64,000 bases of DNA from Allantophomopsis cytisporea (taxonomy: Eukaryota > Ascomycota > Leotiomycetes > Phacidiales > Phacidiaceae), in contig CP103020.1 in assembly GCA_024752435.1 (NCBI GenBank), positions 1,612,001 to 1,676,000 of the forward strand, read 5' to 3'. Position numbers and translations under genes: made by a program. Numbering within the stretch: the stretch's first letter is position 1; every line of letters begins with the position of its first letter. Positions 24,580 through 38,476 of this stretch are shown one piece after another. The notes beneath the pieces are model-generated. The model saw only the letters and a list, made by a program, of their open reading frames with translations, had not been told where the DNA came from and searched no databases.

Positions 24580-27500
24580 TATTGTATGTGCGTAGTAAAT
24601 GTGGCATATTCGATAGATGCTCAGGTCTTTTAATTATTCATAATGGAAAATTGTTAATAACGCTCGACTTCACGGCTGTTCATGTGGCTGAAAAAATCAA
24701 TTTCATACCAATTCCGGCTCCGATACATTTGTAGGCATTAGGTCTTGCAGTATGGTGAGCATTTTCCCAACAGGTTCAAACCATCTAGCATGTCGTTCCA
24801 CCATGGAGCTGATTATAAGCAAAATACATATTACTGTCACAGACTTCGCACACTCATTCTCGAGAACGTAATGCTCATAAACTTTGATTATCATCATATA
24901 TACCATTATGTTCCGCACATTACAGCCAACAATTCAAAGGTTGTGAACACGCAATACTGATATCTCTTGTCCAATAATACTCTAGCAAGTTGTGAAGAGC
25001 TGTAACTCAAAAGCAAATTCATGAAAGCCACGCTGAGCATTATTATACTCTTGAATGACTTCTAGAGACATTGTCTAGGCTATGCCATCATCGAAGGGAC
25101 CAAATTGGACAATCAGAGTTTATTTTACTTGGGAACTAATGCAAAAGGAATACTCAACTTAGTTGGTACCCCCGGGTTCTTACTCAGGGCATCTTCACGA
25201 TACAAATTGTATCTAGATCATTATGGTACTATCCATAAACCACCAACTAAGACACCAAGAATTTTACAGCAAATACAGTCGTTCGATGGCTGGTTTGGCA
25301 GCATCTTGCAGTCATTGAAGCTTCTTTACATTTGAGAGAGGCGCAATACGGAAACAAAGAGAGATGCTCCGGTTGGCCATGTTTAGAGGGGATTACGCAA
25401 GCGTGGGACATGGCACCAACAAGTCGAACGGGTTTTCTTGTCTGGTTGAACAAGTTCGAGCACTAACATTTTTTTTTAATTAGAAATCCAGCTAAATCGA
25501 TGTAGTGCAACACGCAATATTAGTATAAGTACACTCTCTAATAAAGCAAAGTAGAGTAACAAACACATTATTATAAAATAAATTTTGTACCGCTATCAAT
25601 ACAAGAGGTGATCCTAAAACAGTGCATACTTATTTACTAGAAAGAAATGATGTTCCGGTTGGTGGACCAACTAACTGGTATTGAACTGAGGCAGTCAGTT
25701 GGTTAATACTAATTTTCGCTTAAACCTGCACCCCTTTGTACTATCTATCACTCACAGCGACAGGCACACGCATCTAGGTTTACTCGATATATCTGGGATA
25801 TTGTACTAGCATAAAGAGCACTTATCAAAAACTCTAAGATACGTACGTATCTACTGATACAATTTAGTTCTTGATAAATTGTAGGTTTGGCAAATGAGAT
25901 GGAGCAGATTCACACATAAATACCGCAAATATTGATCATAAGTCTACGGAGCACTCTCCTGACTATAGTCGAGGCAGGTATTGAAGGGGTACACATGTAA
26001 ATACGGTCTGTGAGAACCGATAATGATACTTGATGAGATCTCAACTCAAAAAGAGTCAGCGAGGGTTTTGGCGTGAGTAATAGGGATTTCGGTGATGCTG
26101 GCATCATAAATACCGAGAGGCCCCGCACGGAGTACATACTGTGTAGGTCAACGTTAAGATGCCAAATGTTATCCCACTTTGTAATCTATTCTGCGGAAGC
26201 CCAACCCGCACCTTGTTCTTTATTACGCACGTACCACTCAATAGGGAAGAAAGTCCTGGTGTTCCGATCCTATATAGAGGACTTTGAACGCACTTAGGCA
26301 CGTAATCTATTGGGGCTACAAATAACAGAGATGTTAAATTCATGAGCTGAGATAGGAAATCTTTCATCTACTGTGTACGTAGCTTTTCCCTCTGATTCTG
26401 GAAGCTGAGCGCGAAAATCATTACCGCCGACGCTTTTCTCTACAAGTCGTCATTCTAGATTCGCTAACACCTGCTCGCTTTAAACTTTAAAATATCTAAG
26501 TTTGTGATTGAGAAACACCAACACGATAAAACAATGGAGAAGTTCTTACAGCATTGAGTCTTACGCAGATCATAAGCAAATCTCTGAATTCAGTTTCAAT
26601 GCCTCGATTAGTGATATCGAGAGATTTAGTCCCAGTATTTGACAGAAAGGACGCTCAAGACAAGTGAAAATGCCCTCTCCATCAATTTTGACAATTGCAT
26701 ATTGAAGAATAGTGAGAAAATATATATTCACCACGTACAGAACACTCCGGCACGCATTCCTCTACACCCTTCAAACTTTGTTTTGCACTTTCATAGTCTT
26801 CTTGGTTTCACCTCACAAGCCCCGGGACTCCACTTTGGCCTCATATATCCATAGCATTACTGCGGCATGACTCATTATAAGGGGGCTCGGTGTAAGGTAA
26901 CTCACGGTATTTGAAGTCTGTTTAATGGGTATTTGCAGAAGACCCATCAGCAACTTTGTCACATAATGAGAAGAAGGTTAATCCCTATGTCAATATTTAT
27001 TGACTCCCGGTGACTTTTGTGGATTACTTCCTTAGCTTTTCCCCTAAGTTCGACATGACCTAAGTAGCGCTCTGCGGTAGTTACTCGCATGTGCAGGTAC
27101 CCCCGAGATGGTCGAGCTTCGATTTAGATCTCATGTTCATTAATCTTTCAATGGAGATTTAACAACCAGGTAGTTGTGGCGACGTTTGAAGAGCTGAAGA
27201 TCAAGAGAATGCCAAAACGGCTGCAGATCTGTGCCTGGCCAGACTATTCTGGGAAAGGGTGCGGACCATACAGGTGGAAAACAGGCAGTTTTCAAAGGAT
27301 CTTACCCTGTTATTACTCAGACAATGAAAACTCTATATGAAATAATCTAACCTAAAATCACAACTTCTGGGTTTGCTGGATTTTTATCCCCACAGTAGAC
27401 TTCGGGTTTCCCAGAATGGCATTGGAGGCGACCATGCATAACATCTGCATGATAAGGCAAATCCAATGAGTAACTAGACACCAAAGTATAGCAATCCAAA

Positions 27501-27692
27501 AAAAGTCTAGATATGGGATCTATTACTTTCCGTGTAACGCCACATTTTTTCCCTTAGATCCTTTCATCAGATCTCCCCAACTCTTGGTCAATACTGAAAT
27601 CAATAAATTCATTCCCTCTCTTTTCACTTTAAATTTTCAACAGAACAATTCACACTCGTTTCTACTCTTTATCAATATTCTCTTTCGTTGCT
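24580..27692. other. 3.1-kb gene-poor region
   Basis: No open frame longer than about 90 codons and none with a recognisable domain or splice-joined extension. There is no evident transposon terminus or tandem repeat. The last ~150 bp before 27693 are the likely promoter and leader of the following gene. Confidence 0.5.
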
Positions 27693-29084
27693 ATGCCCGT
27701 GCCTCTGGAAGTTGATAAGTCCGTAAGTTTTTTCTCTATATAAACCTAATATAAGCCTTATTGAAAGATATAGTTTCTCCCCGAAATCTGGGGATTCTAT
27801 GGAGCAGGACTGGCCATCATATTCGCCCGTTTTGCTATTCGCATCAAGACTGTTGGACTGAAGGGATTCCAAGGCGATGACTATTTAGCTATATTCCTCT
27901 TCCCGTTTTGGACCTTGGGCGCGTGGGTTACACATGTTATATACTACACTGGAACAAATGTTGAAGGCAATGTTATTACAGGCGGTAAGTTCATCACTGT
28001 AACTCAACAAGTAACCCTTGCTAATACAACTAAGATCTGACAGATGAGCAATTGAAGAACTTCGCGTATGGATCTAGTAAGTTCCAATACACAACTATGA
28101 AAATTATGCGAATTTTACTAACCTGCTTAGAACTCGAGATGGTGGCGTGGTATTCGTATACCGCTCTTATCTGGATCTTGAAAGGTTGCTTGTTGTTTTT
28201 CTTGCATCGTCTGACAGTCGGTCTTTGGCAACACAAAGTCATCAAATGGTTGGCACTTGGATGTGGCCTTTCCTACCTTGTTGTTCTCTTAACTGTGACC
28301 ACCACTATTCCTCCTATTTCAATGCTGAAGTCTAATGTTTAATAGATTACATTGGGATGCTTGCCTTACCAGCGCAACTGGCAAGTTCGTCCTAACCCAG
28401 GATTAAAATGCACCTTCAAAGTCTACAATTTCTTCGTTGTGGTCGTGTTCAACGTTCTTACCGATGCTGCTATCCTATGCATTCCAATACCTATTCTATG
28501 GAAGCTTCGAGTCCCTCTACAGCGTAAGGCTGTTATTAGTGTTATGCTATGTAGCGGAGTCTTTGTAATCTGCGCCGCAATCATTCGCGTCGTGGTTTCT
28601 TTAGGAGCCAATCCATCAGCATTGGTTGTTAATAGATGGTAAGCCGATTTCCCTACATATGTATTCACACACAGAGACCCCGAACGCATTGACTTGGAAA
28701 TAAGAATTAACCATGCCCAGGGGATTTCGTGAACTCATTGTCGGTATCTTTACTGTGAATGTGCCAATTCTCCGCCCGATAGTCAGCCTGAGCTTCTGGA
28801 GAACCGGTCACTTATCGACTGCTGAGGTCTCGTACGGCGGTGACAAAGCCCTCCCTAGTGCCAATATACCGGGTCATAACTACGAAATGCAACCTTCAGT
28901 AAAAGGGAGCGAGAGACATGACGATGACGCTGGCAGCGAAGACTACATTTATCCGAAGGGTGTCACAGTGGAGAGGACCTTTGAGATCCGTAACGATGAG
29001 GAACAAGGCCAGAGTGTTGTAAAAGACGAATACACTGGATACACCAAGAATAAGGCTCAGGTAGATGTCGGAAGCTCCAGATAG
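27693..29084 (+). CDS. Fungal rhodopsin-domain (PTH11-like) integral membrane protein
   Basis: Seven-helix membrane protein of 364 aa. Six exons: 27693-27722, 27774-27984, 28044-28076, 28131-28294, 28346-28638 and 28721-29084. Donors are GTAAGT or close, one intron carries TACTAAC, and phases (0,1,1,0,2) close exactly. The protein opens with a short hydrophilic N terminus and FLPEIWGFYGAGLAIIFARF as TM1. The GFQGDDYLAI loop, the CLPYQRNWQVRP loop and IPILWKLRVP are typical of the fungal rhodopsin domain. The cytosolic tail of ~110 residues is charged. There is no CFEM domain. Relatives include PTH11-type surface sensors, but most members are uncharacterised; a sensory role is inference. Two exons are tiny (30 and 33 nt). 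Confidence 0.9.
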
Positions 29085-29600
29085 TAACGTTACTTTTCAT
29101 GCAACAATTTTTTGCATCTACTTTATATTAATTGCGACGCTTTTCTTGTCCAATAGATTTCATTTGTTTACTCAAGTCTTCAGTCTCATCTAAAGCTGCA
29201 AGGCACTGATAATTTCAGCTGGTATGACTGAACCATCTTTGAGCCCGCAACGTAGGTTTCAGCAAGCAAGACGCATAGCAAAGCTGTTACAATTACACAG
29301 CTCCCCAGTCAATGTTGAAATTCACCGTTGATTGGTTCGTTCTTGATTATTATATTTGAGAACTCATTTGATTTGATCATGCACAGTGGCGTTGTGCACG
29401 GTCTATTAATTCGTTTAGTATGCTGCTAAGGACCGATTAAATTCATTATGAGTCAATTGATACATCGTGTCAGCCCGAAAAGGAACACGAACTTGTGCAG
29501 AGTAGATATCTATATTTGAATGACTTCCATGGTGATTACCCTTTCAAAGATCACATCACAAACTACCTGAAAACAAGTGTTCTATCTTGTCTATATCACC
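29085..29600. other. Intergenic
   Basis: Spacer between two co-oriented genes. It holds the terminator of the first and the promoter of the second. No gene seen. Confidence 0.6.
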
Positions 29601-30824
29601 ATGGCACATCAGTCTCACTCAATACCTTGGAATACATTGTCGTCCAACTTCAACTATATGAAGATACCGCACATTGACAGTCGATTTGCAGACATATATC
29701 CTCTGCATAAGCCTAACCAGACTAAAGATCTCGATTTCTTTTCCAAAGTCATAGCGAAACAGATACGAGAGTTTGGAGTAACTGAACGAGCAAAGTACAA
29801 TCCTGCGGAAGACTATAAACGACGCTCACGAACATGGACTGTCTCTACTAAGGAGCCCGACCTTCCTCTTGTCATGACTTCCGACAACTATGAATCGGCG
29901 GGTGTCGAAAGAGTTCCCATTAAGAAGCTCTCAAAGTACGATATATGCATGATGAAACGCTCTACAATTGAGGGCCCGGAAACGAGAAAATTGTACTCAG
30001 ATCATTTTCAAGAGCGATATAGAAGAGACGATAGGAGCTTTTATCGTGTGGCACGCCTTCAGTATATTGAAAATTGGAGTTTTGTACCGCGTGAGTCTGG
30101 ACACAGACCAGGAAGCTTTATGGACGATATGGACATAAGATATCAGGACTGGTCGCATACAGGAGACTGCGCAGACCTAGCACAAACTCTCATGATGGAA
30201 GCAGCCTCTGTGACCCAATCCCTCTCGGGACGTCAACGAGGCAAGATCCAGAAAGAACATATGGAGACTCTCCTTCTCCTGGTGCACCATCCTACAAAAC
30301 TAGTCTGGGGTTGGAAGAGCATATGGGAAGGATGCTGTCATTATACTTCCGGCCTAGATCACTTTGCTCGAAAAGCTATGGAAGTCTACATCTATCTCAA
30401 CCTTCTCTACACCATGAGGGAGACTGGATCGAAAGTCTGCGCACTAACAGAAGACCTTGAGCGTGCCCACAATCCCAAATTTCTTTCGTTTCTGGGAAGA
30501 CAGAAGCTTCAGCTCAGTCAGAAGAGGCCTAGATATATGAATACGAAGACCTGGCAGAGCCTTGTTGCATCTCTTGTCACACATCACACCAATCGCCCAG
30601 AGATTCCCATGTACAAACCTTTTCTTTTCCAAAAAATAGACGGCGAAGAGATACCAACGGAGTGGGATCTGATGGCAGATGTGGCAGAGCTGAGAGAATT
30701 TTTGAGAGGAGTTTGGAAAGTCATGATTATCTACGAGGTCTTGTGGACAGAACTAGGCCAGAAAATCGACTGGGAAGATATTGCACAAGATGCACTTCGC
30801 TTCAATTTCTATAGGGGGCTTTAG
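29601..30824 (+). CDS. Hypothetical 407-aa protein, orphan
   Basis: Single-exon open frame from ATG 29601, chosen because it sits in a good context (ACCATGG); an in-frame ATG eight codons earlier is possible. I do not recognise the protein. It is hydrophilic, rich in Arg/Lys/Tyr/Trp, with no signal peptide or TM segment and no P-loop, zinc-finger or catalytic motif that I can name. The repeated aromatic residues (WSFVPRESG, RYQDWSHTGDC, WGWKSIWEGC) and predicted helices in the second half suggest a compact globular domain. Codon usage and length support real coding. Leotiomycete-restricted distribution is a guess. Confidence 0.68.
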   Translation: MAHQSHSIPWNTLSSNFNYMKIPHIDSRFADIYPLHKPNQTKDLDFFSKVIAKQIREFGVTERAKYNPAEDYKRRSRTWTVSTKEPDLPLVMTSDNYESAGVERVPIKKLSKYDICMMKRSTIEGPETRKLYSDHFQERYRRDDRSFYRVARLQYIENWSFVPRESGHRPGSFMDDMDIRYQDWSHTGDCADLAQTLMMEAASVTQSLSGRQRGKIQKEHMETLLLLVHHPTKLVWGWKSIWEGCCHYTSGLDHFARKAMEVYIYLNLLYTMRETGSKVCALTEDLERAHNPKFLSFLGRQKLQLSQKRPRYMNTKTWQSLVASLVTHHTNRPEIPMYKPFLFQKIDGEEIPTEWDLMADVAELREFLRGVWKVMIIYEVLWTELGQKIDWEDIAQDALRFNFYRGL

Positions 30825-31898
30825 CTGTCGAATCTGACATTAATACAAGCAGTACGCAATTTCCAGCGTTAGTTCTACTACTTGCCTTTATAGCTATCAT
30901 ACCTATGGCTGGTTTCGTAAAAACTGCTTTGTCTGTATGTATTTAACTACTATTACCGGGTGATTCCCTATTTGCCTATTGGAGATATTATTCAGAGAGC
31001 AAACGCTCAAGGACTAGGATTGTGATGACATCTACTCAATTTCTCATCACAAGGCTAAGTGAAGGTGGCCAGCGACCCTGCATCGATGGGCATAAGTCAC
31101 GTTGAGCGTGGAAGTTGTTTTTCAAGTTACCTGCATGAAACAGGGATAATGTTCACCAGGCAAGGCTAGCTTCATTGCAGCTTTAACCAGCCAACACTCA
31201 CATCTCACACGTTGAGTATAAGCAAGGTATCGAGACCAGCGCACGATCTGTGCTGGTAAATTATCCTCAAACTCTGAGAAATTTGAGTGTGTTCATTGAT
31301 AATTGCTGTGTTGCACGTATTCTACCATTTTGTACACCACTTGCCTGTATTTCCAGTCATTGTTCACATGCGCTTGACAAGCGATCACTACACAGTGGCA
31401 TGGCTCTGTGCCTTACCACATAGCAAGGCGATATTCACTTGGGAGATGTTGTTATTGTATGGTCTAATGAGGTCGGCGGACCAGCCATTGTTCAGTATGA
31501 CTTGGGCCGAAAGAGTGAAGCATTTTTCCTGCATATAATTGGTCATATAGGATGTATTTTTTCAAGAGTCCACTTAGATTTCAAACAGGGTTTGAAAAGG
31601 GTAATAAGAAAATCTAGTAAGGCTACAATCTATTAGGCATTAATGACATACTTATAGATCATTCATGAATGTCAGCTATTCAAAGATGGCCCGAGAACAG
31701 GCAGATTCCAGCTTAAGCTTAATTAATCAAAAGCCTAAATTGAATCCAGAGTTGAAGGATTGATTAGATACTCATACATTTTTAATCTAAAACTCCGGGA
31801 ACAAGTACTAAAATAATCATTCAAAACATATCTATTGACTATTAAAAATTGTACCCAGACTTAACTAAATAATACAAGGAATATTGATATACAGCACT
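30825..31898. other. Intergenic between convergent genes
   Basis: About 1.1 kb of AT-rich sequence between convergent 3' ends. No supported gene. Confidence 0.55.
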
Positions 31899-34800
31899 TT
31901 AAGCCTTCTCATTACGAGCCTTCTGCTCCGCCTTCGCCATCTTCCTTGCCTTAGGGCTTACAGCATTCTTAATCTTCCTAATTCCACCAAAGAACAACCA
32001 ACTAGCTACAAAGATCCAACAGAAATTGAAGATTACGTACGCCCAGAAAATACCGTAATCTCGCCATTTATGGCTATAATAGACATTAAATGAAGCCGCG
32101 AACTCGTCACCGTTAGCGTATTGACAGAGTCCACAGAGACCATTAGCAGCAGTGATGACATAGCCACCGGCCTGTGCGACGTAATTGTCCGTGTACGAAG
32201 CGCAAGTCTGGCCAGGAGGTGCCGCAAAATAAGCGTATTCCTTTGTGGCGCAGGTGATGGGTACGCCATGCACGACGGCGCCCAACATGCCTTCGAGCAG
32301 GTAATGGAAAGGTGTAAGCCAGTACATCCAAGAGCGCCAGAAATAAGGGAGTGCAGCGTAGGGCACGACGATACCGCAGAAGGAGACGACAAAGAGGAAA
32401 AATACGGGGACGAGGAGGGAGGCGAGGAGTTCATTGGGCGCCATTGATGCGATGGCTTGTCCGAAACTAACGTAGAAGAGTTCGAATAGCATTACCATCA
32501 ACCAAACGTAACCGGCTGTGAAGCCTGTCGGGAAACCCACGCCCCAGTACCAACAGTTCCAATAGACTGTGCCGGCAATGAAGGAGTAGGGGAGTTCTGG
32601 GACAATAACACCAATCACGTAGGCTACCCAGCTGTATATCTTAGAGTTCTTCTCTCGCGAGTTGTAGATTTGACGGGCTGCGAGTAGTTTGGGTTGGAGT
32701 TGCTGGATGAGGGGAGGGCAGATAGTAAGAGTCATGAAAATACTAAAAAGACGAGACTGCATGTCAACTTGACTGTGGCCTATTTTCCAGAAAGTGAAGG
32801 TGTTGAAAAGACCGGTGAAGATGTGCAGAGCGAATTTTCCAATCATGTATTCAGGGGTGCGCCAGTATCCAATGAAGCTTCTCCTCAGAACGGTGCTGAT
32901 TTGTGTGGACAGGGGCATGGCGTATTCCCTGTCATCTTTAGTTGCGCTCTGAGAAGTGCCGCGACGTTCCTTCAAAAGATCTTGAATCTCGTTGGCACGG
33001 TCATGTGAGTCTTGAGACTTTAACCAAATATCTCCCCAATCTGGCCCATGATAATTTGGATCTCCAGCACCGATAGCCTCAAGCATGTATTCAGCTGGGT
33101 TGGCTGATTTGTGGCATTTCTTAGCGCCATTGCCCTCGAAATATTCAATCAAGCGATGAGATCCCTTGCCCAATGGACCGTGATAAACGACCCGACCACC
33201 TGACTTCAAGAGCAAAAGCTCATCAAATTCCTCGAAGAGGACAGCAGAAGGTTGATGGATGGTACACAAAATTGCTTGACCAGCATCGGCCAACTTTCGT
33301 AAGAAACGCACAATGTTGTACGCAGCCTGAGAGTCAAGACCAGATGTCGGTTCATCAAGGAACATGAGAAGTTCAGGCTTCGAAGAGAGCTCGACACCGA
33401 TGGTAACACGTTTTCTCTGCTCCTGGTTTAATCCTGATCCAATCTTTCCAATGGTTGCCCCGGCGAGATCATGTAATTCGAGAAGATCAATTATGCGCTC
33501 GACATACTCGTATTTTTCCTCAATAGGGACTTCCTTTGGCTGTCTGAGCAAAGCAGAAAACTGAAAGGCTTCTCGAACGGTAGCGGTGGGTACATGAATG
33601 TCCATTTGCTCAGCAAACCCTGTTGACCTTTGGAAACTCTTTGGAAGAGGTCTTCCATCAACAAGGAAATCCCCAGTGATAACACCGAAATTGATTCTTT
33701 GCGCCAGGGTATTCAAAAGAGTGGTTTTTCCAGCTCCTGAAGCTCCCATGAGTGCGGTCAATTGACCTGGCCGGACATAGCCGTTTACTTCTTTGAGAAG
33801 TTGGCGCTCGCCACCTTCATATGGGATAACGTAATTGACATTTTGGAAGGTGAATACAGTCTCGTTGCGGGCGACTCCTTTAGTACTATTATCAGGTGAG
33901 GATGAATCGGTCTTCTCGTCCTCCGTAGTTTTGGGAACGGTGCCCTTCTCCTCATCAGGAATCTCTCCAGATGCCATGGCCTTCTCGATATGCGTTGGTG
34001 CTTGGCCACGTTTGAATGTGGTGACTGCTCCGCCACCTGCATTTGGCTTTTGGAATTCCATGCCTACAGCTGTAAGGAATATAAAGAAAAGCCAGAAACC
34101 TATGATGATTCCCACATTGCGCCATAGATGTGCACGGGTGTAGGTGAATGCAGTAAAGATATAATCAGCGCCTTGAACGATATTAGTTCCTGGCTGGGAA
34201 CCCTGGATTGCGCAAGACTGATATTGAACAGATGCGAGAGGACCTTGTGGAACTAGGTATGGCGCGACGCAATCGATTTCCAGGTTGTAAAACTCGTTGG
34301 ACATCAGGCATTCGAAACCGTACTGAACAGGATTGATCCACCGTAACCAGGAAAGCCAAGGGTGCATCTTATCCGGAGGAATCAGGTAGCCAGTGTATAC
34401 AATCAAAGACTGGATAGCAATACCCGTAAAACGTGTAGCAACATCCAGACTAGTACACCAAGCTCCGATTGCTCTGAAGAAAGAATACATGGAAAGCGTC
34501 AGGATAAAAAGTACCAGCAAAGAGATGAAGAATTGAGAGGCGGTACGTTGTAGATTAGACATAAAATAAACAACAATGTCGAAGATAAAGACTTGAACTG
34601 CCACAAGTGGGAGGTCGACGAAGACTTGGGCAATAGCAAAAGCGGCAGGGCGATAAAAGGAGAAAGATTTATGTTTCAAGAGTATTGGGCGGGATGAGAA
34701 TGCTGCAGATAATTCTGCAAGGGCGAGAAGAGCATTGAAAAGAAGCATGAAGAACATCACACCACCTCTAGTGAATACACCTGCAGATGTTTTGGGCATG

Positions 34801-36646
34801 TTAAAGAAGAGCGATCCGACAATGAGGGATTGAAATAGGATTCCGCCCCATTTTCCACCTGCGTATGATTAGTTTTATTAATCTTCAATAAAGGCAACGT
34901 CAACTTACCAAGCGACTGCTTATCACCCCACGTAACCATAAATTGTCTGGAAGTACAAGCGATGACCTGTTTATGGAATGGTAGAGTATAATTCTTCTTC
35001 TTCGTAGCTTTTGTTCTTGCAGAATCTCTCTCCCTCTTCTGCTCATCAATGTGTTTCTCAAACTCAGCAATATCCACCTTGGTCTTTTCCAAAATCTGGC
35101 TCTTCTGATAAGCCTCCTCGAATTGTTCTGCAGAGCGTGGGATTCTGTCCTCCCAGCCATCTTTGATATGTCTCTCATGTTCGTCGGTGACTGAAGTCAA
35201 GAAATCGGCAGTAGTCCATCTCGCAGGACGATAAAAGCCAAGTCCCTCAAAGTACGCTGCTGCATCATCCGCAGGACCGTAGTAACAGCATCTTCCCTGC
35301 TCAATGAGTACCACCTTATCAAATAGTTTATACAAACTCTCGCCAGCTTGATACAAGGCTACCGCGGTGGAGATCTGAGCCATGTTTGTCAAACTTCGAA
35401 TACTCTGAACGTACTCGAGTGCCGTTGATGCGTCCAGACCTTTGGTGGAATTATCCCACATTTGAACAGAAGCCTTTGTTATCATTGCTTCGGCAATACT
35501 CACACGTTTCTTTTCACCTCCAGAAACACCTCGAATATGCTCGTCACCGACTTTGGTGCCCATCGTGTGCTCGATCCAAAACAACTTTGAGACAACTTTG
35601 AGAAACTCGGCGATATATTGTTGTCGAGTTTCGCCTTCGAGGCGGGAGTCTTTACCTGGAGTTCTCGTCTTCAGGGCAAACTCGAGTGTTCTCTTGACTG
35701 AAAGAGTGGCGTAGTGTAAATCGTCCTCGGGATTATAAAGTACTTCCCCTCGGTAGTCCTTCAACATTTTGGCGTGATCTGTACCTCCGTAAGTGACGGT
35801 GCCATCAACAGACTTGAATCCAGCTCTCTGATTTCCAAGGACTTTCAAGAAAGTCGAACAACCACTTCCAGGTTTTCCAAGTACAAGTAACATCTCTCCT
35901 GGTCGGATAGCCCCATTGAAGTCGTTGATTATAGTCCTTATGGGTGGTTTCCCTGACACTCTCTTGTTCTTGTTGAATAGTCCACCGATCTTTCTTGGTA
36001 GACCCATGAAAATATCTCCTATGGTTGGTTGCAGACCAGCACCCAATCCCACGCCCTTCACTGTTAAGTTCTTGAATACAACTCCTACGTGCTTCGTTTT
36101 GTTCTCCTCGGAATGGTTCTGTCGTCCCTTGCCGAACATTCGCGACATCAACCTTTCAACTTCAGCCTGCTCCTCTGCGTGGTCGGCATCTGTAGCTTCA
36201 GAGAAGCCACTCGCGTTAGTCCTTCTCCTGCTCAGAACCTTAAAGAGGTCTTCCTCGGATATATGACGATTGGATGAAGGCCGATTGGCGTGCTTGGGCT
36301 TAGAGGTACTGGTTGCAATTGGCGCAAACCCTCCTTCATCTGCAGGCATTTCACCAATGAATTCCTTTTCGGCCTCATGCTCAACTGGGGAGGGTGCAGC
36401 GGTACTGTCGAGTGAAGATTCGCGTTCGACAGAGGTGGGCATTACATTGGCTAAGCCTCTTGATGACTCCATGGGGGTTGTTGCGCTTTGTGGACGCGCT
36501 GATATATATGAGTGATCTCTCGTCACAGTGGCTGGTGTTTCTGGCCATGCTCCTAATAACAAATTAAAGTTCTGTTTAGAAGTGGTTCAATATAAGAAAT
36601 TGAGTTTTGACTTACCTGGAGCATCCATATGCGGAGTAGAAACCAT
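31899..36646 (-). CDS. PDR-type (ABCG) full-length multidrug ABC transporter
   Basis: Pleiotropic-drug-resistance exporter of 1544 aa in the plasma membrane. Exons: 36646-36616 (31 nt), 36552-34909 and 34858-31899. Both introns use GTAAGT, the second with an ACTAATC branch, and phases close. Domain order is NBD1-TMD1-NBD2-TMD2. NBD1 has the fungal PDR-type degenerate Walker A GKPGSGCST near residue 233 and signature VSGGEKKRVSIAEA. NBD2 has a canonical Walker A GASGAGKTT near 930 and a degenerate signature LNQEQRKRVTIG followed by LMFLDEPTSGLD. This asymmetry is normal in the family. About 190 hydrophilic N-terminal residues precede NBD1. The best-known relatives pump fungicides and plant defence compounds. 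The whole 601-codon part after the tiny first exon is open, so the gene looks intact. Confidence 0.94.
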
Positions 36647-38476
36647 GGTGAACGTTGCACACCTCACTTTGCCTTCTAGAATTAAAATGGCATGAATGGA
36701 ATAGAAAAGATAACGAAAAGAGAGACAGCACAAAGGGCACCTCCTCATAAATGTATACCATCATACTGTTTCATTTACTAGACTACTTACTGTTAAGCCA
36801 TATTCTTTGACTTACCAATTATCACCTCACTAGTCTGGTGTTCCCGTGTAACGGAGGCTGGATTACACCGATTTCCAGAGTATGTACTATGAGGCTTGCA
36901 CACGAGTAAACAAAAGCCACAGGGTGAGTTGCATGCATCATTGCCTAATATCGTCATTGGCGTCTTGGTGGACACTTACGTAGTAGTGCATGAATCAGAT
37001 AAGATGCTGCTAGTATTTCGCGCGTCTTCAAAGACGAATGTGGCCAATGAAAGCGCAAGTGGGACATCGGTCGTCGGGCCTTGTCGGCGTTTCGCTGCTT
37101 TGTGCCTCCGCGTTTTAAAGATCCCTAGTATGAGTCGATCGGAAGATGTGCATCGTGCAAGACTTTGATGCTTGGTTATCTTAGTATGATGATGCTTAGA
37201 AAGAATTGGGATGAAACAGTCCTCTAGTAGTGTTGAAGATGATAAATCTGTTCATACCACTTCAATTGAGGGATGTTCGTTTCCGAAAACACGCGGCAAT
37301 CAAGTGACAAATGTTTGTGAGCTTTAAAATCGTATTGTTATCACTCTACTCAAACAGCAACAAACACATGTAAAATCCCTGAGGATTCTGAAATAAAACA
37401 AAGTTTTATTGAATTCCTATTGGAATATTGAATACTCGGGCCCATTTCTCAGTCCTAAGCAGAGTGTCTGATCATATGCTCACCCTTCTGATCATCAGTG
37501 CCACTGTTTTCACAATGAATATTGAGTCTACTAGAGCCGCCGAGCAAGGTTCACGCGGAGGATTCTCATCTCTTAAATCCGTGGTTGAAATAAGGTCAAG
37601 CGGCTTGCAAAATACTCGACGCAATATATAATAATAACATGGCAGGGGTTAGGTCAACTGATGCTGCGTGCGAGCAACATCATGATGACATCAATACTCC
37701 CCCTGTATGCACACAGAATAAAATTCCATGTATTTGCATTATATTTTCTATTACTCTCGGGCTCATGTTAGGCATCGTATCAAGATCAGTCCGCATAGTT
37801 AATCTTCAAGTTCTCTCAGTGCTACATCCCCATCTCATGACATTTGTGACTTCACTATGCGATGTCATGATAAAGGTGATGGCTTATGAGGTGACCTGAT
37901 GTGACCTGACATGAGATAGATATATTGATAGCAACTCCAAATAACAAAATAAAGACATCGCAACTAAGAAACATTTGCAAGTCTAATAAAAATCCCAGAA
38001 TTAAGAATGGAGGATAATGAAAGAGCAAGCCTAAGAAAGAAACCATACTTACCTTAACAGCCATAAACGAGAGTCCAAAAAGATAAGAACAGATTAAATA
38101 AACTAAAAAGAAATCAGACAAGTACTCATGTACGTACTGTGGGAGAAGAAATAAGCACCTATCTATGATAAGTACATAGACGGGTGAATAAACAACCCAA
38201 ACTCTCCGACCTTAAAATCTCACATGGTGGATCCAACATTCAGAATTCAACACTGACCATGGTTCCAACCGGACATAAACACACATCCGAGACCGAGATG
38301 TTTCAATAGACTTCAAAGTTCTATTTGAGATTCTGCCGTTTGGAAGAGAAGAATTCTGTTCATTATTGCGTTCAGGACAGCAGCATCTGAATCTCATCAC
38401 GCACTCTTCGAAGCGTACACCATGCGATCGATCCGATCCGATCCAATGAGAGTGTTGGGATAGCAACACAGTGTTT
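36647..38476. promoter_or_regulatory. Upstream region of the PDR transporter
   Basis: This 1.8-kb segment has no supported gene and contains the PDR promoter. Short frames (for example 37639-37899 on +) have no domain features. No defined drug-response element was recognised. Confidence 0.45.

Noticed and set aside
24703..24960. Overlapping 71-codon frames on both strands
   Set aside because: No protein features; typical chance frames in AT-rich spacer.
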